Positions 47,501-58,153 of a stretch of DNA of 64,000 bases are shown piece by piece; within the stretch, counting starts at the first letter, position 1; each line of letters opens with the position of its first letter. The stretch is from Pleodorina starrii. Taxonomy: Eukaryota > Chlorophyta > Chlorophyceae > Chlamydomonadales > Volvocaceae. A model generated the notes under the pieces. It did not search any database, was not told the DNA's origin, and worked only from the letters and a program-made list of their open reading frames with translations. The stretch is from positions 459,001-523,000 of the forward strand of contig BRXU01000004.1 in NCBI GenBank assembly GCA_030267565.1, read 5' to 3'. A program made the position numbers and the translations under genes.

Positions 47501-48728
47501 GTACCGTACACCTTGAGAGGGTGGGGCAATGCGCGCGAGACCTGGACTGGATCCATCAGTTTCGGAGCAGCACACGCGCGGGTGCACGGCGCAACAGAAC
47601 AGAGAAGGAAAGCGAACGAGGCAAGAAGAGGCAGGGAAAGGAAAGGTGACCCCCCCATGAGACGGGCAAGTCGCGCCATGGGTAGCTCGCCAGATGAGCT
47701 GGTCGGCCTGGTGGCGGCCGCCTCGCCCCTTCCCGCTCTGACTACCCCCCAGCACAGCGCTGCGTTACCTTGCTCCCTCCCTGTACCAACTCCGCGCATT
47801 GCAATTGTCTTTACAACCTCCACACCCAACCCCACCCCACCCAACCCCGCCCCGCCCCACCCCGAAACACCCACACGGCTATCCAGGCGACAAGCTCCGC
47901 CGCAGCCGCCGCGAGCGCGCCTCCCAGCGCTCCACCTTCCGCGGTCTGATGTCGGCCCTCAGCGGCGAGTCACTGCCCGAGTGCCGCATCAAGCTGCAGC
48001 ACGGGGACTGTCTGCAGGTGGAGGGGGTGGCGGCCACACACCGACTGGCCTTCCTGCGTCGCTTTCTGGCGGGGGGATTCCAGGTGGGCAGGATGTGGGG
48101 GGGGGAGGGGAGTTTTGAAGAGTTAATTGGCAAGAATGAAGCAAGGGCGCGGGGTGAAGGGGAGGGGAGGGAGACAAGAGGGGAGGGGGGGAGCAAGGGG
48201 CGCGAGAGGCGGTCCCTGTGTGTGTGTGTGGAGGTGGGGATTTGGGGGGGGAGTAGGGGATGCGGGTCGTGAGGGTGGGGGGGAGATATAGGGCCGCCGC
48301 CCCGCGGGATCCTCCCTGGCTGCGTGCTGCTGTGTCAGGCGTGTGGGTGTGCGTGCACGTGTGTGGGCATGTGTGTGCCCCTGACGCCCTCTGCCCTTGA
48401 GTTACCCTTGCGCCGTGCCTGACCGCGCCTGACCGCTTGTGCTGCCCTCCCATCTTAGCGGCTCTCATTCCCCAGACCCCCCGCCCCCTGTCTCACCCAC
48501 ACCCACACACACACACACACCCGCACACCCCCACAGGCCCACCTGCAGCGCAATCCGCTTCTGCACGACGTGTTTGGATACCGCCCGCGAACGGAGCGCC
48601 CCGAGCGCATGAGCGCAGTGGAGAAGCGCCTCAACCGCAGCTGCCACAGCGCCGACGCCAAGGCCCGAACCGCCGACCGGCGATGGTCGAGGGACGCCAA
48701 GGCATCGCGGATGGGTTTTGGCTACTAG
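44573..48728 (+). CDS. Interferon-related developmental regulator (IFRD) family protein
   Basis: Eight exons: 44573-44585, 44666-44849, 44927-45007, 45472-45591, 46315-46490, 46743-47216, 47887-48083 and 48537-48728 (TAG). All are GT-AG and in phase, giving about 478 residues. The start is the ATG at 44573 in a 13-nt first exon. Residues from about 25 onward match the IFRD helical-repeat domain: VCSAFSYLDGEADD, LDSLFEKRGSTREKALESLA, LTSRCLTALKRGSAVESSLA, LLGLHILTLGQPDE. A Glu/Gln/Ser-rich acidic insert (about 270-335) follows. SRRERASQRSTFRGLMSAL and LRRFLAGGFQAHLQRNPLLH plus DVFGY match the conserved IFRD C-terminal domain. IFRD1/2 (PC4/TIS7, SM15) proteins are transcription co-regulators, and relatives occur in plants and algae. 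Possible TGTAA poly-A signals lie at about 50014 and 50118. Confidence 0.9.
45597..45690. repeat. 24-bp tandem repeat in IFRD intron 4
   Basis: Four copies of a CAGTAAAGACGATACCGTAC-like unit of 24 bp at about 45597, 45621, 45645 and 45669. Copies carry ACACG and GACAC variants. The unit contains the dispersed AAAGACGATACCG motif found elsewhere in the window. Confidence 0.88.
46045..46092 (+). repeat. tRNA-derived SINE-like end (B-box)
   Basis: CTCCCGGGTTCGATTCCCTC contains a perfect RNA polymerase III B-box/T-arm loop (GGTTCGATTCC), followed by CTCTCCGCCGCGGTATCTTC and a T-rich tail. The T stem is only partly paired and no acceptor stem can be built, so this is a tRNA-like relic rather than a tRNA gene. 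It lies in IFRD intron 4. Confidence 0.45.
47227..47263. repeat. Short intronic repeat shared with the exostosin gene, copy 2
   Basis: AGGGAGTGATATGCTCCTT followed by an AT-rich stretch and ATGAGTGA, in IFRD intron 6, about 10 bp after the splice donor. Confidence 0.7.
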
Positions 48729-51700
48729 AACAACAAAAACAATAACAACAACAATAGCAGCAGCAGCAGCGATAGCGGCAACAGCCGTTACGGCATCAGC
48801 GGCAGCAGCCGGCAGCAGGAGCAGCGGCAGCTGTCGCAGTGTCGGCGCCGTGTCGTCGTCGCAATCGTTGCTCGCGGCGGCGACGACGGCGACTGCTGGC
48901 TGGCGGGTGTTGTTGGACTGTTGGCGGCGGCGGAGGGACCTCCACAGGCTGGCAGGTGCCCCGCGGGACCGAAGTGGGTAATAAGTGGGTGGATGGGTGG
49001 GTGGTGATAAAGACGATACCGCAGCGGAGGGACGATACCGCTGGCTGGCTGGGTGGGTGGGTGGCTGGGTGGGTGGGTGGGTGGGTGGGCAGCTGAGCCT
49101 CGAAACAATGGCGCGGCGCGCAGGCCCTATGCTGTATCATGTACCAGTACTGGTACGGGTACCAGCATGGCTTGATTGGATATTTCTTTTGCATACCCTA
49201 TTGCAACATGTCATGAGTTGCCTTTTTTGCTGTTTTTTGTGCATGTTGCTCTTCTTAAGCGGCTGTGTGCATGTGCTGATGGTGCGGGATGTGATGGGCG
49301 GACGTCGCGGGGTGGTGGTGGGGCCTTTGGAGGGCCTTCGGGGGGGGGGGGCTGGGGCTGCTGCTTACCTTGGTACAAGTGTTTCCCCCGCGGTACCGCC
49401 ATCCCCCATCCCCCCGTCGTGGGATTTTTGACGACCGCACGGCGGAATGAGGGCGACATAGCCGCGGTCCACAACAATCAGAATGGCCGCAACGCAAATT
49501 TCACAATCGCGAGGCAACGACTGGTGGGGCATATGAGGCTCCTGAGATCAGGGCCCGGGGGGGGAGTTGTGTCTTTGTTGCGTATCCGTTTCCTTTTCCA
49601 CAAACAAGAAATGGTAATTTGGCATCTGGGGTTGCGAAGCAGCTGTCAAGTTGTTTTCATCTCTCTCTTTTCAAGCTCTGGGCTTTTGCCCGACAGCAGC
49701 AGCAGCAGTAACAGCAGCGGCAGCGGCAGCTGGCTGGGGCTAAAGTGTGAAGTAGAGGTGGTTGGCTGTTGCATGGCCTAATGCGCTTCGTGCTAGTCCA
49801 TGGCCTAAGTGCTTTGCAGATTCGAAGCTGAAGGCAGGGACATCCTTTTTTTCCGTGGCTGCAAGGGCGGGCCTTCGGCTGGGAAGTGAGGGAGGGGTCG
49901 CGCCTCGCGCGGGAGGGCATGGCGGCGGCGGCGGCGGCGGGACGCTGCCGCCCGCTCATCCGTCGTCGCCTTGCTTGCCCTCCTACAGTCCAGTCCTACT
50001 TGTGGGTTGGGATGTGTAATGCTTTGCGCGCCCGCAGGCGCGGCCCATTTTGGTTCAAGAGCTTAAATGACATCGTCAAACACATCGTCAGTCAGTCTCG
50101 CCATCGTCGGGGGATTTTGTAATCACGATGATCACGACTTTGGATGCTTACGGTATGGTCTGTTGTTACAGCCGGCACCGTTGTGGGATATCGGCGTGAG
50201 TTTCAAGCCAGCAAGCAAGTGGCTAGCCAGTATACGGTTCAGTAGGGTTCAGTGACTTTTTGACCTCAAGTTTGTTTGCACCTTGATAGTCGTATTGGTT
50301 ACACTGGGGTCCAGGCCCCCGGAGGGGTCGAGAGCCGGCGGGCCATCCATCTGCGGCCCGCTGGCATCACCCCAAGTTTGCGCAAATGTTGTGGTCCGAT
50401 CACTTTTGGCACCTTTTGGCGCCGGGCGTTGCACGGTTGCAGTAATCGGTAGTCAGGAAGGGTTAGGAGCGCGTGTGCTTTGGGCGTGCGAGGCGCGATG
50501 TCGTACCGAATGTCGTAAACCGTGAGTTGGCTGGCAACAAGAATTCCGACTAACAAACAGGCGGGGGTGGCCGTGTGGGGCTCACGTGTCTCGAGAGTGC
50601 GCGTGCGCGTGTGCTGAGTCTCTTTTAACTGGTTCGGACTGTCCGTGGAGCGGACACGGAGTTCCGGATTGTGCCTGCCCCACCACCCCCAGCACATGCC
50701 CAAACCCCGGAAGCTGGATGTGGTTGCTGCGCAAGACCGTGCCGATCTGCCGAACGCGCGACAAAGAAATCAGGCCGGCGTGTGGTGCACCGAGAGGCGG
50801 GGGGGGGGAAGGAAGTCTCGTGCCCGCAAGCGTTGGTGATACCGTAGCTGCAGGTGCGAGTTGATTAGGCGGGGAGGAGGGGGCTCTTCAGAACGGGGTC
50901 TACGGTCCAAGCTGAGCGCAAACAGTGCTCAGAGCAGTTGAGGCCAAGCCCACCCTAAGATGCTCGAGGCCTCATTCCCAGATCTCATGAGCAGCAGAAC
51001 GATCAGATTCCCAGATCTCATTCCCAGATCTATGCTCATGAGCAGCAGAACGATCGGGCTGCCAGTGCGGGTGTACGGTACTCGTGATTGCCTGGAAGTA
51101 GTCAGTTCTAGTCGCGCCAATATCAACTGCCGTGCCTGCGGGCCTCGGACCGCCATGCACGCGCTGCAAGCACGTGCTGCAGTACCGTACCGGGTACGGT
51201 AAAGGGCGCGGGCCGCAGAGCCCAACGATGGTCTCAGCACTCTGCTCCGGTGATCCTTTCGGGTCCACTCTGAGAGTGAATTTTGTATACGGCAACTGCG
51301 GGGGTGCGTGACCCAATACTCAAACAACTACCGGTACCCATTCGAGTCGGGGGCCCAGGGTCTCACGATTCGCCAAAAGGTCTCCTACCGGTATTACTTA
51401 AAACGGTTTATTGATCCGCTCGTTCTCGCCGCGGACGGCGGCGGTGCGCCTGCAGCCCATGGTGGCCCGCGGCGGTGACATCAACCAGCAGGCCAGCAGC
51501 CGGCGGCCCACATACGGTATGATTTACGATGCCACCACCTTCGAGGTCGCAGCGATTATCAGCGAGCACGAAGCGCCCGTGGGAGCCGCGCTGCCGGAAT
51601 CAGCCGCATAGATGCAGGAAACCCTAAAACCCTAAACCCTCAAGTACCAGCAACGTGGCGGGGTGTGACGGCCGTAGTAATGCGGTAATGCAGCCCCGCT

Positions 51701-52178
51701 GACGGCAGTTGCCATGCCTTGCAGCACTCGGCTGCCTCCCTAGACGAGGGCTCTGCAGCGCTGTCTCTAATGCAGCACAGCGAAGGCAGAACCGAACTTG
51801 TTGAGTCCTGCTCTGATCGGAGCTGCCAAGCGGCATCGTGAACCACGTCCACGAGTGCAGCACGCGCGCGGCCGGCATGCACAACCTCAAAAGCCCATGC
51901 ATGCCCCCGACCGAATAAGTCGTACCCAGATGGGATGAGTCACCGCCCGGCGGCACCCAAAGTCTGCCCCCGCCCCGCCATCAGACTGCGGACGGCCCTC
52001 GCTCCGGTCCCCCCCACACACTCCTCCCCCAACACACACCGATCATCATGACAGGGTGGGTGGCTGTGTGGCAGCCCTACCGACCCCCGGCACCGGACAA
52101 CACGGTAAGCCGCACCCAACCCACACACGCCCCGCTCTACAAGGCAAGTCTGGCGCCGCTGTTCGTTGCTGCCGCGAG
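48729..52178. other. IFRD 3' region and unassigned sequence
   Basis: The first 400 bp are CAG/AAC-rich and probably 3' UTR. A (GGGT) run lies at 49045-49090. A duplicated TCATGAGCAGCAGAACGATC occurs at 50986 and 51034. A plus-strand frame ending at 51611 (TYGMIYDATTFEVAAIISEH) looks protein-like but is unrecognised, and it is followed by a telomere-like block. No gene model could be made. Confidence 0.4.
51619..51640. repeat. Interstitial telomere-like block
   Basis: AAACCCTAAAACCCTAAACC followed by CT: three units mixing CCCTAAAA (Chlamydomonas type) and CCCTAAA (plant and Volvox type). Too short to be a chromosome end. Confidence 0.6.
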
Positions 52179-54219
52179 CTAGGCCCCTTGGGCCCCAGGC
52201 GACAGCCGCCGCCGCCGTTGCTCGCCCAGCCATGCCAGCAGCGCCGCGTGGCGCTTCCGGGGCGCAATTTGCGCCCTCCAGCCCTCCGCCAACTTGACCG
52301 CAGCATCCCAGTCCATTTCGGGGCAGCCCAAGTCCAGCAGGCACTGCAGAACGGCGACGGAGACCACGTTGCTGATGCAGTCCGCCAGCAGCTTCCCCGG
52401 CGGCCCCCAGGGGCAGCCCAGCCGGTGCAGGCAGCGGAGCATCGCCAGATCACCGTTGAGGGCGGCTCCAAGGTAGGCGCCGCCATCGAGCTGAGGCCGC
52501 CAAGGAACATACATGATTGCCGTACATACACACTTCAATGCAGGGACGGGCGGTTGGGCAGGCAGGGGCGGTGCAACCCCCATGCAGCCTCACAGCTTAG
52601 CTCCCCGGCAGCAGAGTTTCCCGGCGCCGCGCTTTGGCAACTTGGCAGACAGTGACTCTTGTCCCGGAACGCGCACATGCAAATCTGAACACGGCATCGA
52701 CGCCATGAATAACGTCTCGAGCAGCTCGACGGACGTATGACACACGCTGGCCCGGCACACCCGTCTAATGGACCTGCCGAGTGACCTGGCTGGGCACAGC
52801 GCATGCACCACCGGTGGGCCACAACTGGTGGGCCACACGGAGCGCAACGTACATGTGGTGGTGACTAACGAGGACGGCGACACCCACCGGGAAGGGGCAG
52901 CCCCGCTCCACCAGCCACTCCAGCGCCTCTTCGCAGCCGCTCGCGGCGCCGTTGGGGATGGCCTCGGGGCCCAAGGCCCAGCCGCGGACGTGAAGCCAGG
53001 CCATCAGCTCAAGGTTTCCGCTCTCCGCCGCGCAGTCAAGCAAGCTAGCTGCGCCGTCGGCGGGTGCAACGCCCAGGTCCTCCACCGCCCAGGCCACCAG
53101 CGGCAGGTGACCAGCCCGGGCCGCCGCTTCCGCAACAGAACGGGCGTTGACAGGCAAGCCGTTGGCGTGCAGGTACTGCAGTACGGCCAGGTGGCCCCGG
53201 CGGGCTGCATCCGTCACGGGGAACTGATTGCCGGCGGGCCGCACCCCCGCTTGCTCCACCAGGAAACGCAGGGCGGCAAGATTGCCGACAGGGATCGCAG
53301 CGTTCGCCACCGCCGCCTCCAGGGGGTAGCCCCGGCCGTGCAGCCACTGCAGACGCGCCACCGCTGCATCGCCGTCGCCAGCCCAAAGAGCAAAAACGCA
53401 CGCCATTGCTATGCGGGGGTAGCCCAGCCACTCCAGCCACTCCACTTTGGCCTGCCAATCGGGCGTGGTGTTGCCGGCCGCGGCCGCCAGGATGTCACCC
53501 CGATCCGCCTCATCGAGCTGCTCAAGCTGCTGCTGCAGGTCGCTGCCGTGACGCCCTGCCATGAGCTGCTCCCACAGCCGCTGCAGCGCCGCCAGGCTCA
53601 AGTCCTTCGTCGCGGCCTCTAACAATGACTGGCAGTCACCATACACATCGTCGTTGGGACGGCCCTGCAACTCCGTCAGCAGCCACTGCATAAGGTCCTC
53701 CTGCCCGCTCCGGACAGCACCGCAAACGACGTGCCAGGGGAAGGGGCAGCCGCTGGCCAACAGCCACTCGCACACGTGCCGGTGGCCGGCCTTCGCCGTG
53801 GCTGACAGATAATCACCCCAGGGGCAGCCGCGCGCACGCAGCACCTTGCACATGTCGAGCTGGCCCGCGGCTGCGGCGGCCTCAAGCAGCTCGCGCCGAA
53901 GATCAAGACCCGCATAGGCCAGGGCAACCTCCAGGTTGGCGACGCTGCCGCTTGCCGCCGTCAGGCACAGCAGCTGCAGCCGCTGCTTGCGAGACAACGC
54001 GCGGAAAGCGCTCGGGCGGCCCCAGCGCTCCCGGAACACGTGGATGGGTGACGGAAGCGAGAGCCGCAGGGTCCTGTGGTGTGCGAACTGCTGCGACGTC
54101 GTCTTGTCTATCAGTCGTAATGTGCTTGCCACTTCGTTAGCTGGCAGATGGTGCGCAATGCACGCCACGATGCCCGGCAGCCAAACGCTCGAGCCGTCTG
54201 GTGTAAGTTGACCCGACAT
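52179..54219 (-). CDS. Ankyrin-repeat protein with an F-box-like N-terminus
   Basis: Two exons, 54219-52888 and 52490-52179 (TAG), with GTGGGT donor, CAG acceptor and phase 0, giving about 547 residues. The start is the ATG at 54219. The N-terminus has WLPGIVACIAHHLPANEVAS, an F-box-like helix seen in many algal ankyrin proteins. It is followed by about a dozen degenerate ankyrin units marked by repeated GH..VC-WL..GCP and GNL..-L..L motifs (CEWLLASGCPFPW, AVLQYLHANGLPV, MAWLHVRGWALG, MLRCLHRLGCPWG, LQCLLDLGCPEMDW). Such proteins act as protein-binding scaffolds, possibly SCF ligase adaptors if the N-terminal segment is a true F-box. Retaining the intron would give an alternative end after HQLWPTGG. 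Partner unknown. Confidence 0.88.
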
Positions 54220-55557
54220 TTTCCCCCTATATCATTCACATGTACGTTCAAGAATTCTTGCGCCTGTATGCGATAGAATAATGCCGAAGTTGTAAAATGG
54301 AAGCGGCCTTCCGCAAGGCGTGGCGTGGCCAGAAATTAGATTTTCGGTTAAACCGAAAATGTGGTTTGCAGGCGAGTTCAAAGTTGAAAGCCGTGATACT
54401 GTACGGCACTTCGGGGTTTCCGTGCTGGTCTTGTCGGGTTGACCCTCGTCAGAACAGAGCCTTAGCGTGTTGCCGCCTCAGTGCTTTGTGCATAGCCTCG
54501 CACGTCAATCCTAACGCCGCTGTCACTTGAACTTCGGTACTCCTATTTAGCAGCGGCGCGGCCGGTGCGGCGTATTGACGTGACTCGTGGCCTTTTGTTT
54601 TATAGCAGTGGTGCGTTGCGGTGCGTCTGAACCGACGGCATTATGATTTTTGACCATCTCAAGACCATCATTGACTGCGACCGGGAACTGGGACAAATAT
54701 CCACAACTCAGCGACGTCGGTTTCCAACACATGCAAGTATGCGAACAGAAACATTTGGATATTTGTTTGGAGGAGCAGGAGAAGGCCCAAGAACTTATCC
54801 AAAAGAGTTAAGCTGGCCAACGATGGAAAAAGCGTTGTTTCCATACGCTTGCTCCGTGGCAAGTTTAATCCTCAGATCCGGATTCCGTACGGCGGCCATT
54901 GAGTCTTGAGTGGATGACCAGTTGACCACCTCCCTCTCTTCCCGCTTCCACGCCTGGAAAGCCACACGCCTGGAAAGCCTGCCCGCGCTGCGAGATCCTC
55001 ACAGGCTTCCACCGATGGCTGCGGTGTGGACCTAGATAGGTTATCAGCCGGTCCAGGCGCTGTCCAGGGACCGAATCAGCACTCGCTTGGGAACTAACCC
55101 GGCTGCCGCTTAAGAGTTGCGGACTGTCGCTGCCACAGCTGCAAGTTTGACCACCTTGCTCCACTTGCGCCGTCCAACCCCAAGCCAGCTGGCCCGTCGA
55201 CTCTACGCTTCTTCAGTCTGGAGCCCACTGTAACAACCCCAGTACACCCCCACCCCCCACGCACATACGCACGAACCTCTAAACGGTCAGCGCCATGGCA
55301 CCCGCAATGCCGGTGATTGGGAATCCCGCCGGTGTCCCAAAGTCGCCGGCGTCACTGCCGAGTCTCGACTCGCAAATCGCTTGCTGCGGCTTTCTGAGCT
55401 CACCACCTCCCTCACGCTTTTTTACCTCCCCCTTCTCTTCCTCCATCTGCCAGCGCTCCTCCCCCTCCGCCTCTGAGGTCCCTCCTTCCGCGAATTCCGT
55501 TCGCAAAACGTCGCCTCAGTTCCTTCGCTGCGGTTACTTGCGTGCTTTTGCCTACCC
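54220..55557. other. Intergenic region, nothing recognised
   Basis: Contains the promoter side of the ankyrin gene. A plus-strand frame at 54643-54909 (MIFDHLKTIIDCDRELG, a true ATG) is not low complexity but has no motif I recognise. Confidence 0.35.
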
Positions 55558-56172
55558 CTACCCTTCCCCGTCCTCATCCTCCTCATCCAACAGCTGCACT
55601 GTGCGTTCATCCGCAGTGTCAGGCATCGCCAGGAAGGGGGCCATCCAGCAACCCAGCTCCGAAACCAGCGCCGGCATTGACACCGCCACCAGCTGTCGCG
55701 ACTGCCGACGGCGCCGGCACTGCCGCTGTCTCCGTCGGCGCGGGGTTTGGCGCCGTCACTGGCCCCACCGTCGATCTGGCAGGAGGCGCTGGCGCCGCCC
55801 CGGGCTGGCTTGAATGCAGCCGCGGAGGCCGCTGCCACCGGCGCCGGTGCGGGAGTTGGAGTCGGCGGTGCTGCCACCGGCGCCCCTGACGGTGATCCCG
55901 CCCAGAGACTGTCCGTGGCAGAGGTGGCGGCGGCGCCGCCATCTGCACTTCTGGGAGCGTCACCGTGGTCGTGATGCAACGCCGCCGCCACCCAGGCCGT
56001 CCGCCGCCGCGGCCGCGTCGCCACCAGCGCCGCCATTCCAGCCAGCACCGCCAGCGCCGCCGCCGCGTCGCCCTGGGTTGTATCCCAATGTATCCCACGT
56101 TGTCATGTAGCTGTACGTCCGGCTGAACAGGCTGCCTCCTGTCCACCCAAAACCGGTATTCCCTCCCTGCAT
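55558..56172 (-). CDS. Probable small gene of unknown family (model incomplete)
   Basis: On the minus strand an ATG at 56172 begins MQGGNTGFGWTGGSLFSRTY, then MTTWDTLGYNPG, before turning Gly/Ala-rich. A separate frame ends at the TAG at 55558 with SRQLVAVSMPALVSELGCWM, then FLAMPDTADERTVQLLDEED and a short acidic tail. Both ends look like genuine protein, while the middle (about 55720-56080) is GC-rich and low complexity in every frame. At least one intron must join them, but I could not find an in-phase splice pair. Function unknown. Confidence 0.4.
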
Positions 56173-57308
56173 CCTAGGGACTTGGGAGTGTAAGGTAGGC
56201 GTGCGAGTCGGAAGAGACCAAGTTAAGAGTCTTGTCGTCTAAATCTACTTGAGTAGATTCTACTTGCGTGGGTGACCCAATGGGGGCAACAGCCCTTCAG
56301 CAGCTCGACAGCGGATTTCGACAGCCATGCCTTGGATCCGTCCCTGGTTTTCCTGGTGGGTCCCGTACAGTCCACCTCTCCGCTGCGCGCTCCTCTGCAG
56401 CCCTTCGCTGCGGTATCGTCTTTAACATGTAAGGCCCGCACTGCCAGCCCCCGGACGCACCAGGCGCTGCTGGCCGCGCGGTACGGACCGTGGGGCCCCC
56501 CCCCCATGTCCTCACTGTCACGGCCTGCAAACGGCGCCTGAGTAAGCGCCTGGATTCTGAGATCCAATACGGATGTGGCCAGCCGGCGCCGCTCCGAAGC
56601 CGCGGCCGCTACGCGCCACCAGCTCACCCTTCACCGCCGCCGCCGCCGCCGAGACAGTGCCCGTCACGAGCTGCAGTTGCCCTCAGGACGTGCCCTCAAA
56701 ACACGTCAACGCTCAACAGTAGCTGTAACGAATAAGCCGTTGTCGGCTGGTCGTTAGTCGTTTGGTCCTTCGTTTCAGTAGCTCTATTAAGGCTCTGTTA
56801 AGGCCTGAGGCCACCTCGATGTGATGGAGCTCAAGGTTCCACCTACGATCCTACGGGGTCCTACCGGGTCGCAAGGCACATAAGGTTGCCTGGTTCACGG
56901 GTTTCACGGGTGTTTTCACGGGTTTTACGGGTTTCACGGGTGTTTTCACGGGTTTTACGGGTTTCACGGGTGTTTTCACGGGTAGACTACTCGAGGAGGA
57001 GTTGGATGGATGGAGGACCCTCCCTCGTAAAAGCTCCCCCCCACACACACACACATGCATCCCCGTGACCCGTGCACGCGCGTCCGCCCACTCCTTCCAT
57101 CCTTCACGCAACGGTACGCAGTACCACCCGCCTCGCGCACTGTCGGCAACTCGAACCCGAACCCGAGCCCGAAGCTCCTAGCCCTCCAGACGCACCCGAC
57201 AGCACCCGACCACGGCCCACCATCCCTCCGCACACGCGCCTCACCATCGCGCAGTTCACCGAGGCCGCCACGTTTCTGCACCATCGTTCTCGACTGCCCG
57301 ACTGCGCC
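56173..57308. other. Intergenic region upstream of the HNH gene
   Basis: Contains a copy of the dispersed TTCGCTGCGGTATCGTCTTT motif (56404-56423) and a 30-bp tandem repeat (56901-56983). A frame at 57072-57308 is open into the HNH gene but lacks an ATG; it could be 5' UTR or an upstream coding extension. Confidence 0.45.
56901..56983. repeat. 30-bp tandem repeat, 2.8 copies
   Basis: The unit GTTTCACGGGTGTTTTCACG plus GGTTTTACGG starts at 56901, 56931 and 56961, about 330 bp upstream of the HNH gene start. Confidence 0.9.
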
Positions 57309-57620
57309 ATGAGCAACGACGGCAACGAGCCCCTCCCGGCCGCCTGGCGCGACACGCCGGCCAAGCGCCAGCGCTGGGGGCTGCTGCAGAGCAGCAACCG
57401 CTTCCTGCGCTCGGAGGAGGACGCGTCGGGAAGCCTCAGCTGTCACTACTGCGGCACCGGCCCGCTGCGGATCTACTCGTGGGACGACAGCAACGGGCGC
57501 AACGCGCCCGACAAGGCCACCACGGACCACGTGATTCCGCTGTCGCGCGGCGGCCCGGACAGCGCCGACAACATGGTCGTGTCCTGCTTCCCATGCAACC
57601 AGCGCAAGGGCGTCTCCTAA
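57309..57620 (+). CDS. HNH nuclease domain protein, 103 residues
   Basis: A single exon from the ATG at 57309 to the TAA at 57618-57620. A zinc-binding HNH fold is evident: Cys45/Cys48 (CHYC), the DH of [12 protein letters not shown] (Asp73, His74), Asn88 in DNMV, Cys93/Cys96 (CFPCN) and the terminal NQRKG. This is the classic CxxC-DHxxPxSRGG-N-CxxCNxxKG pattern of HNH endonucleases. The N-terminal 40 residues are basic and may help bind DNA. No intein, intron or phage context is present. Similar stand-alone HNH proteins occur in algae and bacteria; some act in organelles. The role here is unknown. The frame is open upstream to 57072 without ATG. A TGTAA poly-A signal lies at about 57987. Confidence 0.85.
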   Translation: MSNDGNEPLPAAWRDTPAKRQRWGLLQSSNRFLRSEEDASGSLSCHYCGTGPLRIYSWDDSNGRNAPDKATTDHVIPLSRGGPDSADNMVVSCFPCNQRKGVS

Positions 57621-57984
57621 GGGCCCCGTGATATTGTGAAGGCGTTGCGAGGAAGCGTGGGGCGTTCCCGAAAGCGCTGGGCGTCGCCGGGCTGCTCTTT
57701 TCGCTACTGATGAGGGCCGATGTGCTTGATTGTTGAAATGGAGTTGGGGACAGTAGCCGACCGAGGCAGTTGTGGGTAGTTGGTCACTCTCGTGCTTGCT
57801 TTCTGGATCTCTTGGCTGTCTGGCACACTTGCGGCGTTTGTTTCGAGGCGGTTGGTTTCGGTTTGTTGACCGACAGTTTGAACCGTCAAGTGCCCCCGAG
57901 CCCCGAACCCCCGACATTGCATCTTCTGCTGGTATCGCTTTCAATAAGATGTTTTACGTTGCGGCATAGAACAAACTTTGCACA

Positions 57985-57992
57985 TGCCATTG
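57985..57992 (+). terminator. Possible TGTAA polyadenylation signal of the HNH gene
   Basis: TTGTAACC about 365 bp after the HNH stop matches the TGTAA signal used by chlorophycean algae. It lies before the next gene start at 58154. Confidence 0.4.
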
Positions 57993-58153
57993 TAACCGCT
58001 GTGTTTACTGCCGCAACTTGCAAGCTTTCTATCTGTGCCTCCAGAAGCTCGATCCAAGCAAGTAAATCTTTGTTTCTATAGCGACACCCTAGCTATTTAC
58101 CTAGACGGCCTAACTGAATCACTCGGCAGACGGTTTCAGCCGCCGGACCGTGA

